Notes: generated by a model not told the origin, from the letters alone. Shown: positions 8,617-17,431, numbered from the stretch's first letter. The stretch is 64,000 nt of DNA from Allocatelliglobosispora scoriae (GCF_014204945.1 NZ_JACHMN010000003.1:2604001-2668000), one strand, 5' to 3'. Numbers and translations are program-made.

Positions 8617-8668
8617 TTGACAAGTGGAGCAGTGTTCCGGATAGGCTCGATTCCGGAACACTGCTCCA
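8617..8668. promoter_or_regulatory. TetR operator overlapping a TTGACA promoter
   Basis: Two perfect 17-bp arms, TGGAGCAGTGTTCCGGA (8625-8641) and its complement (8652-8668), are separated by 10 nt. TTGACA at 8617-8622 lies just left of the repeat, and the repeat would cover the -10 region. This is the expected layout for repression of the divergent pair by the adjacent TetR protein. Confidence 0.8.
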
Positions 8669-8691
8669 CATCTTAGCGAACGGAGACAGCG

Positions 8692-9654
8692 ATGAAGGCT
8701 ATCCGGGTCCACCGCCAGGGCGCGCCGGACGTGCTGACCTACGAGGAGGTGCCGCGCCCGGTGCCGGGCCGCGGCGAGGTCCTGGTCCGCGTCCACGCCG
8801 CGGGCATCAACCCACCCGACTGGTACGCCCGCCGCGGCCTCGCCAACATCCCGGCCGAACTGCGCCCCGAGATCACGTTCCCGTTCACGCCGGGCTCGGA
8901 CATCTCCGGAGTCGTCGCCGAGACCGGGGCGGGCGTCACGGAGTTCGCCGTCGGCGACGAGGTCTTCGGACTCCTCTTCCGGCTGACCCCCGGGGTCATG
9001 AACGGCGGCAAGGCCTACGCCGAATACGCCACGGCACCCGTCACCGCCCTGGCCCGCAAGCCGGTGAGCGTCGACCACGTGCAGGCGGCGGCGGTGCCGA
9101 TGGCGGGGCTCACGGCGTACCAATATCTGTGGGAGATCCTGAAGCCCGACCCGGGCGCGACCGTGCTGGTCAACGGCGCGGCCGGCGGGGTCGGCCACTT
9201 CGCCGCGCAGCTGGCGAAGGTGCGCGGAGCGCGGGTCATCGGCGTCGCCTCGACCCGGCACGAGGCCTTCCTGGCGGAGCTCGGCGTGGACCGGTTCGTC
9301 GACTACACCGCGACCGCCGTCACGGAGGCGGTGCGGGACGTGGATGTCGTCATCGACACGGTCGGCGGCCCGCACGGCCACCGGTTCCTCGACGTGCTCG
9401 CACCGGGCGGCGTGCTCAGCCCGGTCTTCTTCGGCGATTACCACCGCGATCGCGCCGCTGAGCTCGGGATCGCGGTCGTCGGCGGCCAGGTGCGGTCGGA
9501 CGGGGCGGGCCTCGCGGAGCTGGCCCGCCTGATCGACGCCGGCCGGGTGCGGATCGGCATCGACAGCGTCTTCGACCTCGCCGATGCCGCCGCCGCGCAC
9601 GAACGCGCCGAGCGGGGGCACATCCAGGGCAAGATCGTCCTGCGGGTGCGCTGA
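8692..9654 (+). CDS. NADP-dependent quinone-oxidoreductase-like MDR protein
   Basis: 320 residues of the zinc-independent medium-chain dehydrogenase family. A GroES-like N-domain (GRGEVLVRVHAAGINPPDWY) precedes a Rossmann domain with the nucleotide motif NGAAGGVGHFAAQLAK near residue 163. The catalytic zinc ligands of alcohol dehydrogenases are absent. The divergent TetR gene and shared palindromic operator suggest induction by a small electrophilic or quinone-like compound. Confidence 0.9.
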   Translation: MKAIRVHRQGAPDVLTYEEVPRPVPGRGEVLVRVHAAGINPPDWYARRGLANIPAELRPEITFPFTPGSDISGVVAETGAGVTEFAVGDEVFGLLFRLTPGVMNGGKAYAEYATAPVTALARKPVSVDHVQAAAVPMAGLTAYQYLWEILKPDPGATVLVNGAAGGVGHFAAQLAKVRGARVIGVASTRHEAFLAELGVDRFVDYTATAVTEAVRDVDVVIDTVGGPHGHRFLDVLAPGGVLSPVFFGDYHRDRAAELGIAVVGGQVRSDGAGLAELARLIDAGRVRIGIDSVFDLADAAAAHERAERGHIQGKIVLRVR

Positions 9655-9676
9655 CGGCGGATGCCCTGAGACGCGG

Positions 9677-9713
9677 CCGGGCCGGCCCCCTCCGATGCGA
9701 GGGCCGGCCCGGG
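9677..9713. terminator. GC-rich hairpin between convergent genes
   Basis: CCGGGCCGGCCC (about 9678-9689) can pair with GGGCCGGCCCGG (about 9701-9712) around a short loop. It lies in the 64-bp gap between the oxidoreductase gene and the convergent LuxR-type regulator gene. Confidence 0.75.
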
Positions 9714-9718
9714 TCGCT

Positions 9719-10363
9719 TCACGGTGTCAGACCGGCGTCCCTGGCCAGCAGCGCGACCTGGACCCGGTTGGAGCAGCCGAGCTTGGCGAGGATGCGGCTG
9801 ACGTAGGTCTTGATAGTGGTCTCGCTCATGAACAGGCTGCGTCCGATGTCCGCATTGGACATACCCTGGGCGATCAGCCGCAGCACGTCGGATTCGCGAT
9901 CGCTGAGGGCCGCGAGCCGGTCTGCGGCATCCGCGCGCCGGTTCGTGGGGTTGACCAGGCCCAGCAGCATCCGTGTCACCGCCGGGGAGAGGTAGGCGTC
10001 GCCCTCGTGCGCCGCCCGCACGGCGCGGATCAGCTCGTCGGGCGTGCAGTTCTTCAGCAGGAACCCGCAGGCGCCGTTCTCCAGCGCCCGCATGACATGG
10101 GGCTCGGAGCCGTAGGAGGTGAGCATCAGGACCTTGGTCGCCGCCCCTGAGCGCCGCAGGGATTCGAGCGCGCCCAGCCCGTCCAGCCCCGGCATCTTGA
10201 TGTCGATCACGGCGACGTCCGCGCGCCAGGAGCGGGCCTGCTCGACGACGGCGGTGCCGGTCTCGGCCTCGGCGACGACCTCGATCTCCTCGGCCGACTC
10301 GAGCACGGTGCGGATGCCGGCGCGGATCAGCGGCTCGTCGTCGACTATCAGCACCCTGATCAT
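9719..10363 (-). CDS. NarL/LuxR-family response regulator
   Basis: 214 residues. The receiver domain starts VLIVDDEPLIRAG, with phosphoacceptor Asp54 in AVIDIKMPG. The C-terminal LuxR-type HTH (LSDRESDVLRLIAQGMSNADIG, cut after the first part here; then MSETTIKTYVSRILAKLG) ends the protein. It is coupled by an ATGA overlap to the upstream histidine kinase. The neighbouring divergent ABC exporter operon is the likely target, as in DesK/DesR-type arrangements. Confidence 0.92.
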   Translation of the reverse strand: MIRVLIVDDEPLIRAGIRTVLESAEEIEVVAEAETGTAVVEQARSWRADVAVIDIKMPGLDGLGALESLRRSGAATKVLMLTSYGSEPHVMRALENGACGFLLKNCTPDELIRAVRAAHEGDAYLSPAVTRMLLGLVNPTNRRADAADRLAALSDRESDVLRLIAQGMSNADIGRSLFMSETTIKTYVSRILAKLGCSNRVQVALLARDAGLTP

Positions 10364-11553
10364 GCCGACACGCCCGTCACCATGCCCACCTGGAGCAACC
10401 CGAACATGATGACGGCGGCGGCCACCCCGACCGCGACGAGCCGTCCGCGCCCGGCGCGCGGTTCGGCGTCGGCCGGCTGCTCGGCCACTGGAAGCATCGC
10501 CACCAGGCGAAACTGTCCGTCGTGGAGCCGATGGTCGAGGAAGCCCTCGGCCAGCACGACCCGCTCGCCGAGACCCAGCAGGCCGTGTCCGGCGGTCGCC
10601 CGGCCCGGCCCGCCGGGCGGGCTCGGGTTGGCCACCGTCACCAGCAGGGCGTCCGGCTCCCACGCCACCTCCACGCTGACCGGCTGTCCCGGCGCGTGCT
10701 TGGCGGCGTTGGTGAGGCCCTCCTCGACCACCCGGTAGGCGGACTCCTCGCAGCCCGCCGTCACAGGTCTCGCCCTGCCGCGCTGCCGCAGCTCGACCAC
10801 CAGCCCGGCGGCCCGGGCCCGGGCCACCAGGGACGGGATCGCCGAGACTCCCCGCGACGGCGAGGGCGGAGGCACGCCGTCGGTCCGCAGCGCGCCGATC
10901 AGCTCATAGAGCTCGTCCATCGCGCTCCGGGCGGACCCCGCCAGCTGCTCGACGGCGGCTCGCTGCTCCGGCGGCAGGCCCGCCACCTCCAGCGCCGCGG
11001 CCTGCACCGAGACCAGGCTGAGCCGATGGCCCAGCGAGTCGTGCATGTCGCGGGCGATCCGCAGCCGCTCCCGCAGCCGCTCCTGCTCGGCGAGGATCTC
11101 CCGGCCCTGCCTCAACCGGCGGTTGTTCTCCGCCGACGCCTCCAGGAGGCGCTGATGCTGCGCCATGGAGCGCCCCACGAGCACGGGCAGCACGACGAAC
11201 ACCAGGAGCGTGAAGATCAGGGACGGGATGGACTGCGGCTGCCCGGCCCGGATCACGAGCTGACCGGCGACCGCACCGGTGACCGCACCGACCACGGCCA
11301 CCACCTCGACTCGGGAGACGATGGACCGCCCGGCCTGCCAGCCGGCCCACAGCAGCAGCACGTATCCGGGTCCGGCCACCGACATCATCGCCAGGGCGGC
11401 GACGAAGGCCGTGCCCGCCGAGCGGCTGCCGACCAGGACGACGAGCGTGACCGCGAGGCCGTAGCGGGCCGCCTCGCCCCACCCCGGATGCACGGCGGCG
11501 TGCACCGCGACCTCGGCGAGAACCACACCCGCCCACAGCAGATACCGGGTCAT
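10360..11553 (-). CDS. DesK-like sensor histidine kinase (HisKA_3)
   Basis: 397 residues. About four membrane helices fill the first 130 residues. A coiled linker (RRLRQGREILAEQERLRERL) leads to the HisKA_3 box IARDMHDSLGHRLSLV with His171, and a HATPase domain follows. Unusually, one more hydrophobic helix (VAVGVAAAVIMFGLLQVGMV) lies at the very C-terminus. Forms an operon with the regulator at 9719. Confidence 0.92.
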   Translation of the reverse strand: MTRYLLWAGVVLAEVAVHAAVHPGWGEAARYGLAVTLVVLVGSRSAGTAFVAALAMMSVAGPGYVLLLWAGWQAGRSIVSRVEVVAVVGAVTGAVAGQLVIRAGQPQSIPSLIFTLLVFVVLPVLVGRSMAQHQRLLEASAENNRRLRQGREILAEQERLRERLRIARDMHDSLGHRLSLVSVQAAALEVAGLPPEQRAAVEQLAGSARSAMDELYELIGALRTDGVPPPSPSRGVSAIPSLVARARAAGLVVELRQRGRARPVTAGCEESAYRVVEEGLTNAAKHAPGQPVSVEVAWEPDALLVTVANPSPPGGPGRATAGHGLLGLGERVVLAEGFLDHRLHDGQFRLVAMLPVAEQPADAEPRAGRGRLVAVGVAAAVIMFGLLQVGMVTGVSA

Positions 11554-11642
11554 TCCAGCAGGCTACTGGGGGAGCGGGGCAACTTTGGTATCCGATGGGG
11601 ACGACTTTCGGTGACTGCGGTGCCGCCGCCCCGGCTCCTAGC

Positions 11643-12356
11643 GTGAGCATCGTGATCGACATCCGGCACCTCACGAAGCGTTACGGCCGCACGACCGCCG
11701 TCGACGACCTGACCTTCACCGTCACCCCCGGCCAGGTCACCGCCTTTCTCGGGCCCAACGGCGCGGGCAAGTCCACCACGATGCGGCTCATCCTGGGACT
11801 GGACCGGCCGACCAGCGGCGAGGCGCTCATCGGCGGCAAACGATATGAGCAGATCCGGCGGCCGCTGCACAGCGTGGGCGCGATGCTGGAGGCCCGGTCG
11901 GCGCACGGCGGGCGCAGCGCGTACCACCATCTGCTGTGGCTCGCGCAGAGCAACCGCATCCCCGCAGCGCGGGTGACGCACGTCCTGGCGACGGTCGGCC
12001 TGCACGACGCGGCGAGGCGGCGGGTGAACGGGTTCTCGCTGGGAATGACCCAGCGGCTCGGGATCGCGGCCGCGCTGCTGGGAGACCCGCCCGTGCTCCT
12101 GCTCGACGAGCCGGTCAACGGTCTGGACCCGGAAGGCATCGTGTGGATCCGCCACCTGATGCGGGACCTGGCCGCCGAGGGCCGGACCGTCTTCGTCTCC
12201 AGCCACTTCATGGCGGAGACGGCCCTCACCGCCCAGCACCTGATCGTGATCGGGCGCGGCCGGCTGCTCGCCGACGCGACCGTCGACGACCTCGCCGGTG
12301 CGTCGGGCTCGCTCGAGGAGGCTTTCCTGCGATTGACCGGAGGTACGCCGCGATGA
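11643..12356 (+). CDS. ABC transporter ATP-binding protein
   Basis: 237 residues from the chosen GTG. Walker A is GPNGAGKST (about 38-46), the signature is FSLGMTQRLGIAAAL, Walker B is VLLLDEPVNGLD, and the H loop is VSSHF. The family of single-domain ATPases paired with a separate six-helix permease usually exports lipids or antibiotics. In-frame starts at 11595 (ATG) and 11652 (GTG) are alternatives, and none has a clear ribosome site. Overlaps the permease by ATGA. Confidence 0.92.
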   Translation: MSIVIDIRHLTKRYGRTTAVDDLTFTVTPGQVTAFLGPNGAGKSTTMRLILGLDRPTSGEALIGGKRYEQIRRPLHSVGAMLEARSAHGGRSAYHHLLWLAQSNRIPAARVTHVLATVGLHDAARRRVNGFSLGMTQRLGIAAALLGDPPVLLLDEPVNGLDPEGIVWIRHLMRDLAAEGRTVFVSSHFMAETALTAQHLIVIGRGRLLADATVDDLAGASGSLEEAFLRLTGGTPR

Positions 12357-13114
12357 CATCGATGCTGCTGGCGGAGTGGACGAAGCTCCGCTCGGTGCGC
12401 TCCACGGTGTGGACGCTGCTGCCGACCCTGGTGCTCAGCCCGGCCATCGCCTACCTGGCCGGGCAGGGTTTCAGCGCCGCGCTCGCCGACCGGTCCGGCG
12501 TCTTCGACCCGCTGTTCGCCACCTTCTACAGCGTCACGCTGGGACAGCTGGGGCTCGCCGTCTTCGGCGTGCTGGCGGTCGGCGCGGAGCACTCGACCGG
12601 GACCATCCGGTCCGCCCTGATGGCCGTGCCGCAACGCGGAATGCTCTACCTGGCGAAGGTGTGCGCGGTCGCCCTGACCGCGCTCGGTGTCTCGGCGCTG
12701 ATCGTGCTCGCCTCCTTCTTCGCCGCGCAATCGGGCCTGGGCGCCCACCGGGTCTCGCTCGGCGACGGCGGAGTGCCGCAGGCGGCGGTCGGTGCCGTGC
12801 TCTACCTGACCCTCATCAGCCTGCTCGCGATGGGGATCACGGCGGTGCTGCGCAGCTCGGTCGCCGGACTGGTGATCCTCCTGCCGCTGCTCTTCCTCGG
12901 CGGGACGGGCCTGGGCACGATCCCCCAGATCAGGGACGTGGTGCAGTTCCTGCCCGACCAGGCCGGGTTGCTCATCATGCACCTCAACGTGCCCGACGAT
13001 CCGCAGCAGCTCGGCCGCGACTACGGCCCCTGGACGGGCCTGGGCATCATGGCGGCGTGGACCCTCGCGGCGCTGCTCGCCGGAGCGTTCACCCTGCGCC
13101 GCCGCGACGCGTGA
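12353..13114 (+). CDS. ABC-2-type permease
   Basis: 253 residues. The N-terminus is typical of ABC-2 exporters (LLAEWTKLRSVRSTVWTLL), and six hydrophobic segments follow, including the family-typical GAEHSTGTIRSALMAVPQR loop. The protein ends TLRRRDA, the usual C-terminus of this permease class. It pairs with the ATPase just upstream; the regulator/kinase pair across the divergent promoter probably controls it. Confidence 0.9.
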   Translation: MTSMLLAEWTKLRSVRSTVWTLLPTLVLSPAIAYLAGQGFSAALADRSGVFDPLFATFYSVTLGQLGLAVFGVLAVGAEHSTGTIRSALMAVPQRGMLYLAKVCAVALTALGVSALIVLASFFAAQSGLGAHRVSLGDGGVPQAAVGAVLYLTLISLLAMGITAVLRSSVAGLVILLPLLFLGGTGLGTIPQIRDVVQFLPDQAGLLIMHLNVPDDPQQLGRDYGPWTGLGIMAAWTLAALLAGAFTLRRRDA

Positions 13115-13636
13115 TCAGCGCACGGGCGGGGCGGTCGACTCGCGGTTGATGAGGTGGGTCGCGAGCTCGATCCGGGTCGACTCCAGCCGCTCGCCGCCGA
13201 TGATGCGGAGCAGGGTCCGTGTCGCAGCCACCCCCATCTCGTGCAGGGGCTGGCGGACCGTGGTCAGCGGGGGCGCGGTCCACGCGGCGAACTGCAGGGC
13301 GTCGAAGCCGACCACGCTGACATCGCCGGGGATGCTCAGCCCGGCCTGCCGGATCGCCTCATAGACACCGGTCGCCTGCTGGTCGCTGCCCGCGAAGATC
13401 GCCGTCGGCGGGTTCGCGCGGCTCAGCAGCCACTGGGCGCCGCGCAGCCCGCCGTCGTGGCGGAAGTTGCCATACTGCACCAGCTCCCGGTCGATCGGGA
13501 GCCCCGCCGACTCCAGGGCCGCCTTGTAGCTGGCGATCCGAGCCCGGGTGCACAGCATCTGCTCCGGCCCGCCGATGACGCCGATCCGGCGGTGCCCGAG
13601 CGAGATCAGGTGCTCGGTGGCGGCGTACCCGCCGGG
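13115..13636 (-). pseudogene. LacI-family regulator, C-terminal fragment
   Basis: The frame encodes the last ~170 residues of a LacI/PurR-type sugar regulator. It runs from the periplasmic-binding-like core (GGYAATEHLISLGHRRIGVI) to the C-terminus, and includes the effector-pocket signature ISIPGDVSVVGFD-like segment (SIPGDVSVVGFDAL). The HTH and first half are missing. At about 13630-13640 the sequence switches to a fragment of a sugar permease on the other strand. An internal ATG at 13558 exists, but a protein from it would lack DNA binding. Confidence 0.8.
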
Positions 13637-13882
13637 GCTCTATCCGCTCGGTCAGACGCTGTGGATGTCGCTGCACGACTGGCACCTCATCAACGGTGAT
13701 GCCGGGTTCGTCGGCTTGCAGAACTTCGGCGACCTGCTGGCCGACGGGGACTTCTGGAACGCGCTCGCCAGCACGCTGAGCCTCTTCCTCCTCTCGACCG
13801 TCCCGCAGCTCCTGCTCGCCCTCGGCCTCGCCGCGGTGCTCAACACCGGCCTGCGCGCCCGGGTCTTCTGGCGGGCCGGCGG
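13634..13882 (+). pseudogene. MalF-type sugar ABC permease, N-terminal fragment
   Basis: The frame reads GLYPLGQTLWMSLHDWHLIN, followed by GFVGLQNFGDLLADGDFW and a hydrophobic stretch LLSTVPQLLLALGLAAVLNT, then GLRARVFWRAGG. This is the recognisable first third of a binding-protein-dependent sugar permease (MalF/UgpA type). Both the true N-terminus and all later helices are absent. The frame continues only about 15 unrelated codons to a stop at 13928. It is sandwiched between LacI and GH43 remnants, so it is a decay product of a sugar-uptake operon. Confidence 0.8.
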
Positions 13883-14239
13883 ATCGACCGGCACTCCCGG
13901 GAGGCCGGTCGGCACGTCGGGGTGCTGAGCTGCGATCGGGGGCGGCTCAGCCGGGTCGGCGGGCTCGTGGCGATCCCGGACGGCCCGATCCGTCTGCGCC
14001 TGGACGTGGACGGGGACCGGCTGGGGTTCGCCTTCGGGTCAGCGGCAGAGGGGCCGCTGACCGCGTGGTCGTCGTTCCTCGACGCGGGGATCCTCTCCGA
14101 CGACCACGCCGCCGAGGAGCGCGACGGCGTACCCCAGCTCTGGGGTTTCACCGGCGCGTTCCTCGGCCTCTGGGCGCAGGACCTGACCGAGGGCCGTGCC
14201 TTCGTGGACGTGGACAGCGCGACCTACCGGGAGCGCTGA
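13883..14239 (+). pseudogene. GH43-type glycosidase, C-terminal fragment
   Basis: About 118 codons match the C-terminal beta-sandwich found after GH43 beta-xylosidase/arabinosidase catalytic domains: GVLSCDRGRLSRVGGLV, PIRLRLDVDGDRLGFAF, FLDAGILSD, and the ending FTGAFLGLWAQDLTEGRAF. The catalytic five-bladed propeller is gone. A GTG at 13922 could initiate translation, but the product would be a lone accessory domain. It joins directly to the permease fragment without a gap. Confidence 0.75.
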
Positions 14240-14309
14240 GCAGCCGGGTTCCCGTCCGCACCGGTGTGCCGGCGCCCGTGTGGGCGGGGAACCACCTCGC
14301 GAGCGGGAC

Positions 14310-15338
14310 TCAGCTCGTCGGGGACTCGGCAGCGGCGCGGGCGGCGTCGCGGCGGTTGGCGTGCAGGCTCGCCACGATGACGGTGGCGAGCACCGCGAGG
14401 ATGACGCCCAGCGACACCGGGGTCGGGATCTCGGGCAGGCCCGGCCACGTGCCGTGGGCCCAGTGCAGCACGAGCTTGACGCCGATGAACGCGAGGATGA
14501 TCGCCAGTCCGTGGTTGAGGTAGCGCAGGGTGCTCAGCGCGTTGTGCAGCACGAAGTAGAGCGCGCGCAGGCCCAGCAGGGCGAAGGCGTTGGTGGCGAA
14601 GACGAGGTAGGGGTCCTCGGTGACGCCGTAGACGGCCGGGACCGAGTCGACGGCGAAGACCACGTCGGTGATGAAGACCGCCGCCACCACCAGCGCCATC
14701 GGCGTGAGGGTACGCACACCGTCGAGCACCACCGTCAGCCGCGAGCCGTGGTAGTCACGGGTGACGGGCATGAACCGCCGCATCACCCGGACGCTGCGGA
14801 GATCATCGATCTGGATCTCGTGCTGCCCGCCGCGGAGCGCGTCGCGGAGCACCTTCACCGCGGTGACGAGCAGCACGGCGCCGAAGAGCAGGAAGGCCCA
14901 GGTGCCGCTCTGCAGGACCGCGGCTCCGGCGGCGATGAACACACCGCGCAGCACGAGGGCGCCGACGATGCCGTAGAGCAGCACCCGCTGCGCCAGGTGC
15001 GCCGGGACGGCGAACGCCGTCAGCAGCAGCATGAACACGAAGAGGTTGTCCACCGACAGCGACTTCTCCACCACGTACCCGGTGAAGAACTCGACGCCGG
15101 GGGTGCCGCCGTAGCGCGACCAGACGAAGATCCCGAACGCGACGGGCAGCGCCAGGTAGAAGGCGGACCAGCCGACCGCCTCGCGCATGCTCACCTCGTG
15201 CGGCCGCCGGGTGATGACGAAGTCGACGGCGAGCAGCCCGAGCAGGATCAGCACCGTGGACGCCCAGAGCCAGGGCGTTCCGATGCTGGTCAGGGTGGTT
15301 GCGGCGAGGACTTCGGCGGGCATGCGGACTCCAGACAT
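14310..15338 (-). CDS. TerC-family integral membrane protein
   Basis: 342 residues with about nine membrane helices. TerC/Alx signatures are present: SLSVDNLFVFMLLLTAF and the second acidic pair ITDVVFAVDSVPAVYGVT. TerC-family proteins are implicated in Mn2+ efflux or metal loading of exported proteins. The upstream leader looks like a second yybP-ykoY riboswitch, as in many Alx/TerC genes. The ATG at 15338 is used; a second in-frame ATG lies 15 nt further in. Confidence 0.93.
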   Translation of the reverse strand: MSGVRMPAEVLAATTLTSIGTPWLWASTVLILLGLLAVDFVITRRPHEVSMREAVGWSAFYLALPVAFGIFVWSRYGGTPGVEFFTGYVVEKSLSVDNLFVFMLLLTAFAVPAHLAQRVLLYGIVGALVLRGVFIAAGAAVLQSGTWAFLLFGAVLLVTAVKVLRDALRGGQHEIQIDDLRSVRVMRRFMPVTRDYHGSRLTVVLDGVRTLTPMALVVAAVFITDVVFAVDSVPAVYGVTEDPYLVFATNAFALLGLRALYFVLHNALSTLRYLNHGLAIILAFIGVKLVLHWAHGTWPGLPEIPTPVSLGVILAVLATVIVASLHANRRDAARAAAESPTS

Positions 15339-15339
15339 G

Positions 15340-15455
15340 TGTCTGAAGTCTCCCTCGCCCGCGCCGTGCGTGAGCGGCCGTCCGAGGACCAGTGCTGGTC
15401 CGTGATGACCGGATCGACCAGGTGAGGTACTCCCCTCAGCGAGGCAGTCTACCAG
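15340..15455 (-). ncRNA. yybP-ykoY-like (Mn2+) riboswitch upstream of terC-type gene
   Basis: On the minus strand the leader contains GAGGGGAGTACCTC (about 15439-15426) and later GCGAGGGAGACTTC (about 15359-15346). These correspond to the two conserved elements of the yybP-ykoY aptamer. CCTCGC upstream can pair with GCGAGG, and GGTC...GACC segments form the intervening arm. I could not resolve a clean P1 helix by eye, so the boundaries are approximate. The gene family downstream is a standard host of this RNA. Confidence 0.7.
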
Positions 15456-15477
15456 CGATCACGGGCACCCACCCTGA

Positions 15478-16086
15478 TCAAGGGCGCTCGACACGGGTGG
15501 GATTGCCCCGGACGAGCGCGTCGTGAACGCGCCAGCGGGAGGTGACGAGGTCGCGTCCGGCCGCCTCGTCGGCCTGCTCCAGCCGCCGCCGCAGCAGGTC
15601 GATGGCGAGGCTGCGGTTGAGGCTGAAATACCGCTCGGTGTCGACCACGACGGTGTCGCCCGACGGCCGGTGGGTGGCCCGCGCCGCCGTGCTCGCCTTG
15701 TCCCGATGCTGGCCGCCGGGACCGCCGGTGCGGCAGGGCACCACCTCGACATCCGCCTCGCGGAACTCCGTCCGCTCCGCGTCGACCTCGCATTGCTGGG
15801 CGATGACATACCAGTTCTTACGGCCGGTGCTCGCCCGATAGGGGCTCGGCGCCTGCCAGCACAGGGTGCCCGTCCACGAGGCGGCGAACGCCTCGGCCCC
15901 GGCCCCGGTGATCCGGATCAGGACCGACCGGAGGGTGCCGGGCCGGTCCCCGGCGACGGTCTCCACCCGCGTGGTCGCCAGCTTCTGCCGGGTGGCGTCG
16001 GCCTCCAGGCGGCGCAGCAGCATCGCCAGCGCCCAGGTGCACTCCTGCGGACCGCGCCCGGCCGAGACGAACAGGTGCAGGCTCAT
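15478..16086 (-). CDS. prfH: Peptide chain release factor homologue PrfH
   Basis: 202 residues, about half the length of RF1/RF2 and lacking the stop-codon-recognition domain. The catalytic loop is intact: TGGPGGQHRDKASTAAR, with the GGQ that triggers peptidyl-tRNA hydrolysis. PrfH homologues next to RtcB have been shown in E. coli to rescue ribosomes cleaved in the 16S decoding centre so that RtcB can reseal the rRNA. The start overlaps the rtcB stop by ATGA, so the two proteins are made together. Confidence 0.88.
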   Translation of the reverse strand: MSLHLFVSAGRGPQECTWALAMLLRRLEADATRQKLATTRVETVAGDRPGTLRSVLIRITGAGAEAFAASWTGTLCWQAPSPYRASTGRKNWYVIAQQCEVDAERTEFREADVEVVPCRTGGPGGQHRDKASTAARATHRPSGDTVVVDTERYFSLNRSLAIDLLRRRLEQADEAAGRDLVTSRWRVHDALVRGNPTRVERP

Positions 16087-17225
16087 GACCGCCCCCGCCG
16101 GCGGCGCTGGTCCCGGCGGTCCCGGCCCGGCCCGGGTCCCTGGTCGGGCGTCTTGTAGGTGACGAGCGGCACGGTGGTGGCGATCGGCGTGGCGAGCCGG
16201 TGGTCGACGAGGTCGTCGATCACGCGCTCGATCCGCTTGTAGGCCGTCGGCGCCTCCTCGAAGAGCAGTTGCCGGTCGCCGCAGACCACGACCGAGCCCA
16301 CCGGCGTACGCCGCAGCTCCTCCACCGTGTGCTTGGCCCGCCCCCGGCGCAGGGCGTCGGCGCGGGACATCTTGCGCCCGGCACCGTGTGCCACCGAGTG
16401 GTTGGCGTCCGGCCCCGCGTGGGCGGCGACGAGATAGGACGGTGTGCCCCGGGTCCCGGCGATGAGCACGTCACGGCCGTCGCCCGGAGCCGCGCCCTTG
16501 CGGTGCAGGTAGACCCCGTCGTGGACCTCGACCAGGTTGTGGCACTGGTCGACGATCGGCTCGGTGGGCTCGGCGCCCAGGGCGTGGGCGACCCGAGCCG
16601 CCATCAACCGCCGGTTGAGCGAACCCCACCGCACGGCGTCGTCGTGCGCGGCGAGGTAGGCGGCCGGATCAGCGGCGGGACCAGCGCCGTGGACCTCGGT
16701 GTGCGCCCGCAGGATCTGCTCGCCGAGGCCGCGGGAACCACTGTGGACGATGAGGACGAGGTCACCGGCGGCGAGACCGAGGCGGGCCGCGTGGTCCGGG
16801 TCGAAGACGGTCTCGATCCGGGCCAGCTCGACGAAGTGGTTGCCCCGCCCGACCGTACCGAGGCCCTCGGTGTGTCCGGCCGGGATGTCGCCGTCCAGGA
16901 CGGTCCAGGCCGGATCGTCGGGGTCGATCGTGTGGTCGAGGTCGGGGAACCGGGCGGCGAGCTTCTCCGGCTGGGGGCGGTGGAGCGTGATCGGGAAGAC
17001 GGCGATGCCGCAGCCGATGTCGGAGCCGACGAGCAGCGGATAGAGCACGGTCGAGGACATCGCGGCGCCGATCGGGGCGCCCTTGCCGGGGTGCAGGTCC
17101 GGCATGGCGGCGACATGGATCATGCCGTCGAGGGCGGCCACCTGGTGGCACTGGTCGACGGCGTCGGACTCGATCCAGCTCGTGGGGGAGGCGAACACGG
17201 ACACGGTGGCGGAGTGCTGAGACAA
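16083..17225 (-). CDS. rtcB: RtcB-family RNA ligase (PrfH-associated type)
   Basis: 380 residues. Metal and guanylylation motifs of RtcB are visible: MPDLHPGKGAPIGAA, VGSDIGCGIAVF with the metal-binding Cys, GRGNHFVEL, HSGSRGLG and SVAHGAGRKMSR. RtcB joins 2',3'-cyclic phosphate or 3'-phosphate ends to 5'-OH ends using GTP. The size fits the shorter RtcB2 type that travels with PrfH. The likely start is TTG at 17225 with an AAAGAG element upstream. The C-terminus is a very basic tail rich in Arg. Confidence 0.9.
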   Translation of the reverse strand: MSQHSATVSVFASPTSWIESDAVDQCHQVAALDGMIHVAAMPDLHPGKGAPIGAAMSSTVLYPLLVGSDIGCGIAVFPITLHRPQPEKLAARFPDLDHTIDPDDPAWTVLDGDIPAGHTEGLGTVGRGNHFVELARIETVFDPDHAARLGLAAGDLVLIVHSGSRGLGEQILRAHTEVHGAGPAADPAAYLAAHDDAVRWGSLNRRLMAARVAHALGAEPTEPIVDQCHNLVEVHDGVYLHRKGAAPGDGRDVLIAGTRGTPSYLVAAHAGPDANHSVAHGAGRKMSRADALRRGRAKHTVEELRRTPVGSVVVCGDRQLLFEEAPTAYKRIERVIDDLVDHRLATPIATTVPLVTYKTPDQGPGPGRDRRDQRRRRGRS

Positions 17226-17402
17226 GAATGACGCTCTTTCGGAGAAGGCTTCAGGGCGAGGGCGCGGGCGGGCGGCGTCAACGACAGGAGTCGGAGCCGC
17301 GGGCCTCGGAGCAGCGAAGGTGCTTCCCTCATAACGTCATGGCGATCAGGTTCCCCGAGTCCGCCGCGAGCGGCAACCGATTTACGGCTCGCAGCCGCGG
17401 GG

Positions 17403-17431
17403 CTGACAGCCGAGACGCGGCGTTGTACGCT
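17403..17431 (+). promoter_or_regulatory. Housekeeping-type promoter for the 17.5-21.3 kb operon
   Basis: CTGACA (17403-17408) and TACGCT (17426-17431) are separated by exactly 17 nt, with TG one base before the -10 (TTG-TACGCT). The predicted transcript would start about 48 nt before the GTG at 17486. No other sigma-factor pattern is obvious in the 260-bp divergent region to rtcB. Confidence 0.5.
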
